Assembly: GCA_035652435.1 (NCBI GenBank)
Contig: DASRDU010000083.1
Span: 34,210 to 98,209 of the forward strand
Origin: DASRDU01 sp035652435
GTDB taxonomy: Bacteria > Acidobacteriota > Blastocatellia > RBC074
Reading direction: 5' to 3'
DNA: 64,000 nucleotides
Positions 9,461 to 16,520 of the stretch are shown here, piece after piece. Numbering within the stretch: the first letter of the stretch is position 1; every line of letters starts with the position of its first letter. Below the pieces are notes generated by a model. That model did not search any database. It was not told the DNA's origin and saw nothing but the letters and a program-made list of their open reading frames with translations. Position numbers and translations under genes: made by a program.

Positions 9461-11179
9461 GTGCGCGGGAAAAATCTGTTCATCGGCCTCTTCATCTTTC
9501 TGCTCGCGTTCACGGCCTGCCAGGACGGTCGGCAATCGGGCGAGCGGCAGACTGGCTCGCGCGGCGGTCGGCTGGTCGTCGCGGACCGCAGCGCGCCGCA
9601 GAGCTTCAGTTACCTGGCTGCCGGCGACGCGGTCACGATCAACATCAGCTTCTTCCTGATGTCGGCGCGGCTGGCGGAATTCGACCACGACAAGCAACAG
9701 TACGTGCCGGGCCTCGCCGAATCCTGGCCCACGAGCGACGGCGGGAAGGTTGTGACGGTGAAATTGCGCGACGGGCTGAAATTTTCTGACGGCGCGCCGA
9801 TGACCGCCGACGACGTACTGTTCACGCTCGGGCTGCTCGCCGACCCGAAGCTGCACCCGCCCGCCTTCTACGACGCGATGCTGGTTGACGGCAAGCCGAT
9901 GAAGGCGTCGAAAGTTGATGACCGCACGATCAGGCTGGAACTGCCGCACGGGGTCGCCGCGATTGAGCCGTACCTCTACAACGTCGGCGTGCTGCCGCGC
10001 CACAAGCTGGAGGCGGCTTACCTGAAAGGCGAGGTTGACAAGCAGTGGGGGCTTGCGGCGGCGCCCGCCGATTTCGCCGTCTCGGGGCCGTTTGCGCCGA
10101 AGGAGTACGTGGCCGGGCAGCGCACCATCCTCAAACGTAACGAGTATTACTGGAAGAAGGACAAGCAAGGCAACCAGCTGCCTTACCTGGATGAACTCGT
10201 CGTCGAGGCGATCAGCGACCCGAACAACTCTGTCCTCAAGTTTCAGCAGGGCGAGCTGGACGTGCTTGACGACATCCGCCCGTCGGATTACGCGACGATG
10301 AAGGACAAGGCCGAAGGGTTTACAGTCCGTGACCTCGGCCCGCGCCTGCAGACGGATTTCTTCTGGTTCAACCTGAACGACGGCAGGGACGAATCGGGCA
10401 AACCGCTGGTTGACCCGGCGAAGCGCGCGTGGTTTGCGGACGTCCGGTTCCGCCGGGCGGTGGCGCATGCGATTGACCGCGCCTCGATCATTCAGAACGT
10501 GCTGCGGGGCCTCGGCACTCCGCTCAAGGGCGTGGTTTCACCAGGCAATAAATTCTGGGTGAATGACAACATCCCGGCTTACGATTATGATGTGAAGCGG
10601 GCGCAGGATCTGCTGAAGGAGGCGGGCTTCAGGCTCAATGACAACGGCCTCGTGGACAGCGCCGGGCACCCGGTCGAATTCACCCTGGTCGTCTCGGAAA
10701 ACGTGGCGGTGCGGAAACAGATGGCGACCGTGATTCAGGAAGACCTCGCGAAACTCGGGATCAAGGTCAATGTCTCGCCCGTCGAAGACAAGGCCCTCAA
10801 CGAACTCATGCGCAAGTCGCTCAGGTACGAGGCCGCGCTGCACGGGGCGTCGGCGACCGACACCGACCCGACGACGATCAGCTCGATCCTCAGGACCGAC
10901 GGCCAGCAGCGGTTCTGGTTTCTGAACCAGAAGCAGGCCCGTGCCGCCTGGGAAAAGAAGCTCGACCAGCTGATGGACGAACAGAGCGTCGAGAGTGATG
11001 TCAACAAACGCAGGGAGAAATTCAATGAGGCGCAGCGCATCTTCGCCGAGCAGATCCCGATGATCCCGCTCGTCGTGCGCCATTTCGTCAGCGGCGCGAA
11101 AGCGAATCTCGGTAACTGGCGCCCGAGCTTCATCAGCCCGCGCTCGCTCTGGAATGTGGACGAATTATTCCGGCGGTAG
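9461..11179 (+). CDS. ABC transporter substrate-binding lipoprotein (SBP_bac_5, oligopeptide type)
   Basis: A periplasmic extracytoplasmic solute-binding protein of the DppA/OppA type. Starting at GTG 9461, the N-terminus is basic, then LFIGLFIFLLAFTAC, a lipobox with the cysteine to be lipidated. The mature protein carries the cluster-C solute-binding pattern: PGLAESWPTSDGGKVVTVKL, then LRDGLKFSDGAPMTADDVLFT, and FRRAVAHAIDRASI in the middle. About 572 residues is normal. No permease or ATPase gene lies next to it, so it is an orphan in this window, and its ligand (peptide, sugar or nickel chelate) cannot be judged. A strong stem-loop follows immediately after its stop. Confidence 0.9.
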   Translation: MRGKNLFIGLFIFLLAFTACQDGRQSGERQTGSRGGRLVVADRSAPQSFSYLAAGDAVTINISFFLMSARLAEFDHDKQQYVPGLAESWPTSDGGKVVTVKLRDGLKFSDGAPMTADDVLFTLGLLADPKLHPPAFYDAMLVDGKPMKASKVDDRTIRLELPHGVAAIEPYLYNVGVLPRHKLEAAYLKGEVDKQWGLAAAPADFAVSGPFAPKEYVAGQRTILKRNEYYWKKDKQGNQLPYLDELVVEAISDPNNSVLKFQQGELDVLDDIRPSDYATMKDKAEGFTVRDLGPRLQTDFFWFNLNDGRDESGKPLVDPAKRAWFADVRFRRAVAHAIDRASIIQNVLRGLGTPLKGVVSPGNKFWVNDNIPAYDYDVKRAQDLLKEAGFRLNDNGLVDSAGHPVEFTLVVSENVAVRKQMATVIQEDLAKLGIKVNVSPVEDKALNELMRKSLRYEAALHGASATDTDPTTISSILRTDGQQRFWFLNQKQARAAWEKKLDQLMDEQSVESDVNKRREKFNEAQRIFAEQIPMIPLVVRHFVSGAKANLGNWRPSFISPRSLWNVDELFRR

Positions 11180-11212
11180 CAGGCCGGGGAAGACTTTTCG
11201 GTCTCCGGCCTG
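11180..11212 (+). terminator. Stem-loop directly after the binding-protein gene
   Basis: CAGGCCGG at 11180-11187 pairs perfectly with CCGGCCTG at 11205-11212. Inside it AGAC (11191-11194) pairs with GTCT (11201-11204) around a TTTTCG loop. The hairpin begins on the base after the stop codon. No T-run follows, so it may be a weak or Rho-assisted terminator or an mRNA 3'-end stabiliser. Confidence 0.5.
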
Positions 11213-11263
11213 AAATCCACGATCAAAACCCGGCGCCGTACTGGAATCTGCGCGATCGCACCT

Positions 11264-11668
11264 ATGCCCAAAACCGAATTGCCGATCCTGACCCAGAAAA
11301 AGCCCAGGCCCGCCTACGACTGCGCGAAATGCCCCGGCTACTGCTGCTCCTACGACTGGATCGTCGTCTACAAACGCGACATCAACCGCCTCGCCCGCGG
11401 CTTCGGAATCACGCCCGAGGAGGCCGAACTGCGCTTCACCAAATGGGTGCCCGAATACGGGTACCGCGTGCTGCGCCACAAGCAGGATCACATCTTCAAA
11501 AGCACCTGCATGTTCTTCGACCAGGAGAAACGCCGCTGCACGGTTTACAAATACCGCCCCGGCGTCTGCCGCGAATACCCGCTGACCAGGCGCTGCGGTT
11601 ACTTCGATTTTCTGACTTGGGAACGCGACCAGCAGGACGATGAGGAATATATCCCGCTTATGAGGTAG
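11264..11668 (+). CDS. YkgJ-family cysteine cluster protein
   Basis: A small 134-residue cytosolic protein with the conserved cysteine spacing of the YkgJ / zinc- or iron-chelating family (PF03692). It has YDCAKCPGYCCSYDW near residue 17, then KSTCMFFDQEKRRCTVYKYR, and RPGVCREYP with a further cysteine in RRCGYF. These cysteines probably bind a metal cluster. The biochemical function of the family is not settled. It stands between the orphan binding-protein gene and the convergent 3' end of the polysaccharide locus. Confidence 0.85.
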   Translation: MPKTELPILTQKKPRPAYDCAKCPGYCCSYDWIVVYKRDINRLARGFGITPEEAELRFTKWVPEYGYRVLRHKQDHIFKSTCMFFDQEKRRCTVYKYRPGVCREYPLTRRCGYFDFLTWERDQQDDEEYIPLMR

Positions 11669-11702
11669 GAGAGAATCCGGCACCTTCCTGCGGACTCCCG
11701 GC

Positions 11703-13316
11703 TCACAGCAAAGTCTCCGGCGACTGACTGACCAGCTCCGAACTCCGAATCGCCGGCGCCTGACTCTGGCCGGCCGGGGCCGGACACTCCTTGAGCAGGC
11801 AGGCGAGCGTCGCGCTCAATTCGCGCCGGAGCGGGCCGCAGAGGTTTTTCAGGTCAATTGATGGCTCGCCGTCGAGCAGGCAGCGGTAGAAGGTAATTGC
11901 GCCGAACGCGGTGCCGTCCTCTTCAGTCATCGGCAGCCGCAGCGTCCAGAACTGGTCCGAGGCGAGGATCTCATCAAGGGGCGTGCCGCCGCGTTCCCAC
12001 GTCCAGACTACTTTGTCGAACCCGCTGGCCGGGAGTCTCCTCCGCCCGCCCGGGGCGAAAGCCTCCACGCCTCTCACCGAATACTTCGCTTCGTTGATTT
12101 CCAGCAGCGCGCAATCGAACTCGTTGACCGCCAGCAGCCCTTCCAGCGCGCCGAAAAACTGCTCGATGGTTTTGTTCTCCGCCAGATCGCTGCTGATCTG
12201 CCGCACCCGGACGTTGACGGCCAGCGCGCGGCGCCGCTGCAAAACCTCGCGCCGGATCTGAGAGCCCAGCTCGCTGAATTCCGTGTAGCGCAGGTGCTGG
12301 ACGCCGAAGACTATCCCCACGCCCAGGACGAAGAAGAGCAGCGCGGCCAGGTTGCGCGCCGGGTTGAGGAGCATCAGCCCGAAGAGCGAAAAGAGCGCAC
12401 ACACGCCGTAGAGCAGGATCACGACCTGACGCTGGCTCAGGCCGCGCCGGAGCAGCATGTGGTGGATGTGGCCGCGGTCGCTGTCAAAGAGCGGCGCGCC
12501 GCTCAGGAAGCGCCGCACGAGCGAGAGCGCGGCTTCCATCACCGGCAGCCCGAAGGAGACGAGCGGGATCGCAATCGCCACGATGGTCGAGCCCTTCTGC
12601 GACCCGACCATTGACAGCACGGCGGCCATAAAGCCCAGAAACAGGCTGCCCGAATCCCCCAGAAAGATCGTCGCCGGGTTGAAGTTGTAGGGCAGAAATC
12701 CGATGACCGCACCCACCAGCACGACCGCGACCAGACTGATGTCAGGGCTGCCTTGAACTATCGAAAAGACCAGGATCGAGAGCATCGCGAAGACCGACGC
12801 CCCGGCGGCCAGCCCGTCAACCCCGTCAATCAGGTTGAAGGCGTTCGTGATCCCGATGATCCACAATAAAGTGAGCAGGAAGCCGACGACCGCCGGCAGT
12901 TCCCACGACCCGCCGGAGAGCATCGAAAGCTTCTCGATCCGGAACCCCGACGCCCAGACGAACGTCCCGGCGAGCGACTGCGCGGCGATCTTGAGCGTCG
13001 CGCTGGAGCCGCGAAAGTCGTCATAGATGCCGAACAGGAAAATGAACGTCGCCGGGATGAAGAGGGCAATCAGCCGGGGCAGGCTGCCGCGAAAAGTGTC
13101 GCTCACCATGTTGCCCAGCAGCGGCACGCACAGCAGCGTGGCGACGAATGAGAGGAAGATCGCGATGCCGCCCAGCCGCGGCGTCGGGCGCAGGTGAATG
13201 CGCCGCCCGCCGGGCAGATCAACGGCCCCCCACTCAATCGCCTTCCGCCGCACAAACGGCGTCATCACGAGCGACAGGACGAACGAGACGGCAAAGAGAA
13301 TGACGTAAGAACGCAT
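11703..13316 (-). CDS. WecA/MraY-family polyprenyl-phosphate sugar-1-phosphate transferase with C-terminal extension
   Basis: An integral membrane enzyme that should start polysaccharide assembly by moving GlcNAc-1-phosphate or a similar sugar phosphate from a UDP-sugar to undecaprenyl phosphate. Residues 1-340 hold about ten membrane helices and all family motifs: GIYDDFRG near 97, NAFNLIDGVDGLAAG near 158, FLGDSGSLFLGF near 218 and DRGHIHHMLLRRG near 280. Residues 345-537 are an added soluble domain, unlike the roughly 350-residue classical enzymes. It looks GAF- or sensor-like, with a LRLPMTEEDGTAFGAITFYR stretch. It is the last gene of the minus-strand locus. The extreme C-terminus appears to read into degenerate repeat DNA. 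Confidence 0.9.
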   Translation of the reverse strand: MRSYVILFAVSFVLSLVMTPFVRRKAIEWGAVDLPGGRRIHLRPTPRLGGIAIFLSFVATLLCVPLLGNMVSDTFRGSLPRLIALFIPATFIFLFGIYDDFRGSSATLKIAAQSLAGTFVWASGFRIEKLSMLSGGSWELPAVVGFLLTLLWIIGITNAFNLIDGVDGLAAGASVFAMLSILVFSIVQGSPDISLVAVVLVGAVIGFLPYNFNPATIFLGDSGSLFLGFMAAVLSMVGSQKGSTIVAIAIPLVSFGLPVMEAALSLVRRFLSGAPLFDSDRGHIHHMLLRRGLSQRQVVILLYGVCALFSLFGLMLLNPARNLAALLFFVLGVGIVFGVQHLRYTEFSELGSQIRREVLQRRRALAVNVRVRQISSDLAENKTIEQFFGALEGLLAVNEFDCALLEINEAKYSVRGVEAFAPGGRRRLPASGFDKVVWTWERGGTPLDEILASDQFWTLRLPMTEEDGTAFGAITFYRCLLDGEPSIDLKNLCGPLRRELSATLACLLKECPAPAGQSQAPAIRSSELVSQSPETLL

Positions 13317-13334
13317 ACTAGTGGCCGGTGGTCT

Positions 13335-13455
13335 GTGGCGGGTGGCGCGCTGGCGGGTGATCAGTTACTTCATTTCAGCTGAAGAGGTGCCTTGACAACC
13401 CTCAGCTTTTATCCAGTAACTCATCACCGACCACTTGCCATCCGCCGCCCGCCAC
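13335..13455. repeat. Imperfect inverted repeat bridging two genes
   Basis: The arm at 13335-13369 (starting GTGGCGGGTGGCG, ending GGTGATCAGTTACT) is the inverse of the arm at 13415-13455 (its complement starts GTGGCGGGCGGCG and ends GGTGATGAGTTACT), with one small gap. A 10-base palindrome TTCAGCTGAA at 13374-13383 lies in the loop. The second arm is inside the coding 3' end of the upstream glycosyltransferase; the first ends 18 bases before the WecA-type start codon. It could fold into a long mRNA hairpin. Confidence 0.6.
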
Positions 13456-14673
13456 CGTTTTCAACGTTTCCAGATATTTTTCCGCCAGTACCGAACGCAG
13501 GTAGTGCGCTTTGACAAAACTTTCACCATTCGCGCCGAACTGCCGCGCGAGGTCGGGGGCGGCGCGCAGTTGCCTGATCGCGGCGACGAGTGCCTCCACG
13601 TTTTCCGGCTCGATACATAATCCGGCGTGGGCGCGCTCAAGCAGTTCCGCGGCCTCGCCCTCGACGCTGCAAATGATCGGACAACCCGTCCCCATCAGTT
13701 CGAACATCTTCGACGGCAGCACCTTTTTGAAGATCTCCAGCCGCCTGAGCGGGACCAGACTGGCGTCGCTCGTCCGGTAAAAAGCCGGCAGCCTCGCGCG
13801 CGGCTGCTCATTCAGAAAAGTCACGTTGTCGAGTTTAAGATCAGCCGCCAGCCGCTTCAGCCGATCTTTTTCCGCGCCCTCGCCGACGAAGAGAAAATGA
13901 ACCGAAGCGTCCGGGCGCAGCGCCTCGGCCGCCCCGAGTACCGTGTCGAGCGCGTGCGACATGCCGTGCGTGCCGACGTATGAAACGACGAATCTGCCCT
14001 CCAGCCCCAGTTCCGCGCGCACGCCCTCGCCGTCGGACAGAGCTGCCGCCGCCAGATACTTCGCGTCAATGCCGTTCGGAATCATCGCGATCTTTTCCGG
14101 CGCGACGCCTCTGCCGACGAGGTAGCCCCTGGTTGATTCCGCGACGATCACAATCCGCGCGGCCCGGGCGTACATAAACGCTTCAATCGCTTCGAGCGCG
14201 CGGATGATCAGCCGATTTTTCAAAGCCCCGAGTTCGACCGCCGACTGCGGCCAGATGTCGCGCACCTCAAAGACGAACGGTGCGCGCTTCACCACGCTCA
14301 GCATGTAAGCCGCCACCGCGCAGAAGAACTGCGGCGACGTCCCGACAATCACGTCCGGCCTTCTGGTCATCAGCGCGCCGAGCGTCAGCGACGAAAAGAA
14401 GAACGACAGAAAGTTGAGAACCCGTTTTGCAAATCCCTTGTTCGCCGCACAGTAAATCCATGTCCGCAGCAGGTCAATGCCGTCAACGCTTTCCCGCCTG
14501 ACGAAGCAGCCGCGGTATTCGGGCCGGATGACCCCGGTCGGGTGATTCGGGAAGCCGGTGATCACCGTCACCTCGTGGCCCAGGGAGGCCCAGTGCCGCG
14601 CGTGTTCGTACGTGCGAGCTGACGGCGCGCCCATTTCAGGCGGAAAGTACTGGCAAAGAAAAGTAATGCGCAT
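13402..14673 (-). CDS. Glycosyltransferase family 4, WbuB-like
   Basis: A GT-B fold retaining glycosyltransferase that would add a sugar to the lipid-linked repeat unit at the inner membrane face. The N-terminus ITFLCQYFPPEMGAPSAR and the GHEVTVITGFPNHPTG segment are typical of the WbuB subgroup, which transfers N-acetyl-fucosamine-type sugars in some O-antigen loci; the donor here is not known. The C-terminal domain has VSYVGTHGMSHALDTVL and KMFELMGTGCPIICSVEGEA, the nucleotide-sugar site. ATG 14673 is preferred to the adjacent TTG at 14676. The last 18 residues, rich in Gly and Val, are encoded by one arm of an inverted repeat and look like an added tail. Confidence 0.88.
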   Translation of the reverse strand: MRITFLCQYFPPEMGAPSARTYEHARHWASLGHEVTVITGFPNHPTGVIRPEYRGCFVRRESVDGIDLLRTWIYCAANKGFAKRVLNFLSFFFSSLTLGALMTRRPDVIVGTSPQFFCAVAAYMLSVVKRAPFVFEVRDIWPQSAVELGALKNRLIIRALEAIEAFMYARAARIVIVAESTRGYLVGRGVAPEKIAMIPNGIDAKYLAAAALSDGEGVRAELGLEGRFVVSYVGTHGMSHALDTVLGAAEALRPDASVHFLFVGEGAEKDRLKRLAADLKLDNVTFLNEQPRARLPAFYRTSDASLVPLRRLEIFKKVLPSKMFELMGTGCPIICSVEGEAAELLERAHAGLCIEPENVEALVAAIRQLRAAPDLARQFGANGESFVKAHYLRSVLAEKYLETLKTVAGGGWQVVGDELLDKS

Positions 14674-14686
14674 CAACGAACGGTGG

Positions 14687-16498
14687 TCAGCCGCCAGCCG
14701 GGCGGCTGATTTTGTAACCGAAGGATTCCTCCTCCTTTATCAGATACTCAAAACAGATCGTCTGGCTCGGCTTTGCAATCCCGAATTCAGGAAAGTACCA
14801 GCCCTGGATCGGCTCATCCTCGCCTTCAATGATCCTTACTCTTTTTGCGCCAAATGGCTCGATCACAACCGTCAACGCGCCCGCCCTGCATTCAACCGCC
14901 AGGCTGTCATCACTGATTTTTCGTGCCCGCACGTCAGGATGCAGATGGATGAAGCTGGCAGCGCAGCTGGTGTACGGCATCAATTCATCCATCAGGTCTT
15001 CAAAAATCCACTGCCCCCGATCCGTGCGCCGGATGGAGCGCTCACAAAACGTCCCCCGATCGTGATAAGGCGTATAGCTTCCCCGGAACTCCCACGTCTG
15101 CTCATCACTCCTGACTCCAACCGCACCCGGTTCCGCGCGCCGCCCCATCCTGAAAGTCCCCCACACTTCCGACTGCTCGCGCCCGTCAAACACGACCGTG
15201 TTGTGCGCCCGCGTCGAGCGACAGTATTCGCGGAAACGGTCACCGCCGTAGCCGTGAACGCCGGAATCAACGATGAACGGGCGGCCATCCAGCCACAATT
15301 CGTAGCTCAGCAGGTCGCAGTGCGCGTGCGCGGCGTTGTAATCAACCGCAGGCGGCCCCGCGTCCACGATGATGCGTTCACCGCCGTCAGGCGAAAACCA
15401 GCAGTAATAACCAGTCTTCGGGAAGACAGGTGAGTGCGCTTCCGGATCGCTGCCGACGACGCGCGCGGCGGCCTCAAGCAATGGCAGGGCCCTTGCCTCT
15501 TCCGTGTTCGCCGAATCGTTGAAGAGCGCGAGCGTGCCGTCGGGGTAACTCATCGCCTCGAGAAACCGCGCCATCGCCCGCAGCTTCTTTCTGATCTCGC
15601 CGGGCGAAATATTTCCCCAGGCGATGGATCGTTTCGCCCTGTGGGCATCGAGGAGCGCGAAACATTCAAGGAACGCGGCCAGCGCGAGCGCGTGATACAT
15701 CGGCGCGCGTTCGTAATGCCCGCCGTCTTCAAGCACCTGCTCGGCGAATTCGCGCCACAGCAGCCGCTCGCCCCGTTCGAGCCACTGCCCGCCCTTCGGG
15801 TCCTCCGCAAAAAACAATCCGCCAATCACGAGCGTCTTCGCGTTTTCGAGCAGGTGATTCGCAAGCAGGTGAAGTTCCAGATGGCTGCTCAGAAAATCAA
15901 GCTGCTGATAAATGCTCGCGCGCCACTTGCCGAGAAACTTCCGGTCGGCCTCGCGGTCGGCGACCAGCGCGTAAGCGTAAATCCAGTTCACCACGCGCAG
16001 CGAAACCGGATAAGCGTCCCACCCGTCGCTTGCGCCGATGCGCGCGCCGTCAATCCAGCTTTCGATCAGCTCGCGGCAGCGCCGCCACGCACGCTCATCG
16101 CCGCGCCCGACCAGAACTCTGGCGCACGGCACCGCGAAGCCGAAGTAGTGGAACTGGTAATTCCACAGGTGGCCTTCGTACCGCTCGTTCCAGTCGGGCG
16201 CCGGGATTGTCAGCGTGCGATTGAGGTGCGTGAACTTTCCCGCGACCAGACTGCTCAGCTTCTCGTCGTGCCACTCAAGCGGCGTGTTCAGGTGAGCGAA
16301 TGAAGATTCAAAGACCTCGCGGATCGTTTCAACCGCGCCGGCGGCGGGCTCCGGCGCGCGCCCCTCGGTCATCTGCCACCGGGCGGCGAGCCGCGGCAGC
16401 GCGCGATAAGCGCGGAACTGTGCCGTCCGCAGCAGCCGGTAAAACACCTGCTCCCAGCGCAAATGCGGGAGCGTGTGAAGGAGAAGACTGAGCTTCAA
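14687..16498 (-). CDS. Heparinase II/III-family protein
   Basis: A 603-residue protein of the heparinase II/III type: an alpha/alpha toroid in residues 60-330 (WNYQFHYFGF, DGWDAYPVSLRVVNWIYA, LHLLANHLLENAKTLVIGGL) followed by a beta-sandwich domain from about 360 (NAAHAHCDLLSYEL, DSGVHGYGGDRFREYCRSTRAHNTVVFDG). Such proteins cleave uronic-acid polysaccharides by elimination. There is no signal peptide, so it may act in the cytosol or be exported otherwise. It belongs to the common exopolysaccharide group next to bi-domain oxidoreductases, where the role is unproven. The start appears to be TTG at 16498, since a stop codon lies two codons upstream and no ATG is near. Confidence 0.85.
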   Translation of the reverse strand: MKLSLLLHTLPHLRWEQVFYRLLRTAQFRAYRALPRLAARWQMTEGRAPEPAAGAVETIREVFESSFAHLNTPLEWHDEKLSSLVAGKFTHLNRTLTIPAPDWNERYEGHLWNYQFHYFGFAVPCARVLVGRGDERAWRRCRELIESWIDGARIGASDGWDAYPVSLRVVNWIYAYALVADREADRKFLGKWRASIYQQLDFLSSHLELHLLANHLLENAKTLVIGGLFFAEDPKGGQWLERGERLLWREFAEQVLEDGGHYERAPMYHALALAAFLECFALLDAHRAKRSIAWGNISPGEIRKKLRAMARFLEAMSYPDGTLALFNDSANTEEARALPLLEAAARVVGSDPEAHSPVFPKTGYYCWFSPDGGERIIVDAGPPAVDYNAAHAHCDLLSYELWLDGRPFIVDSGVHGYGGDRFREYCRSTRAHNTVVFDGREQSEVWGTFRMGRRAEPGAVGVRSDEQTWEFRGSYTPYHDRGTFCERSIRRTDRGQWIFEDLMDELMPYTSCAASFIHLHPDVRARKISDDSLAVECRAGALTVVIEPFGAKRVRIIEGEDEPIQGWYFPEFGIAKPSQTICFEYLIKEEESFGYKISRPAGG

Positions 16499-16520
16499 AT
16501 GTCAGAGTGCGATTTCAATC

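Noticed and set aside
15434..16303. Long plus-strand open frame opposite the heparinase-like gene
   Set aside because: It is a mirror of the true gene in G+C-rich DNA. It lacks a ribosome-binding site and its sequence is Arg/Val-rich without family features.
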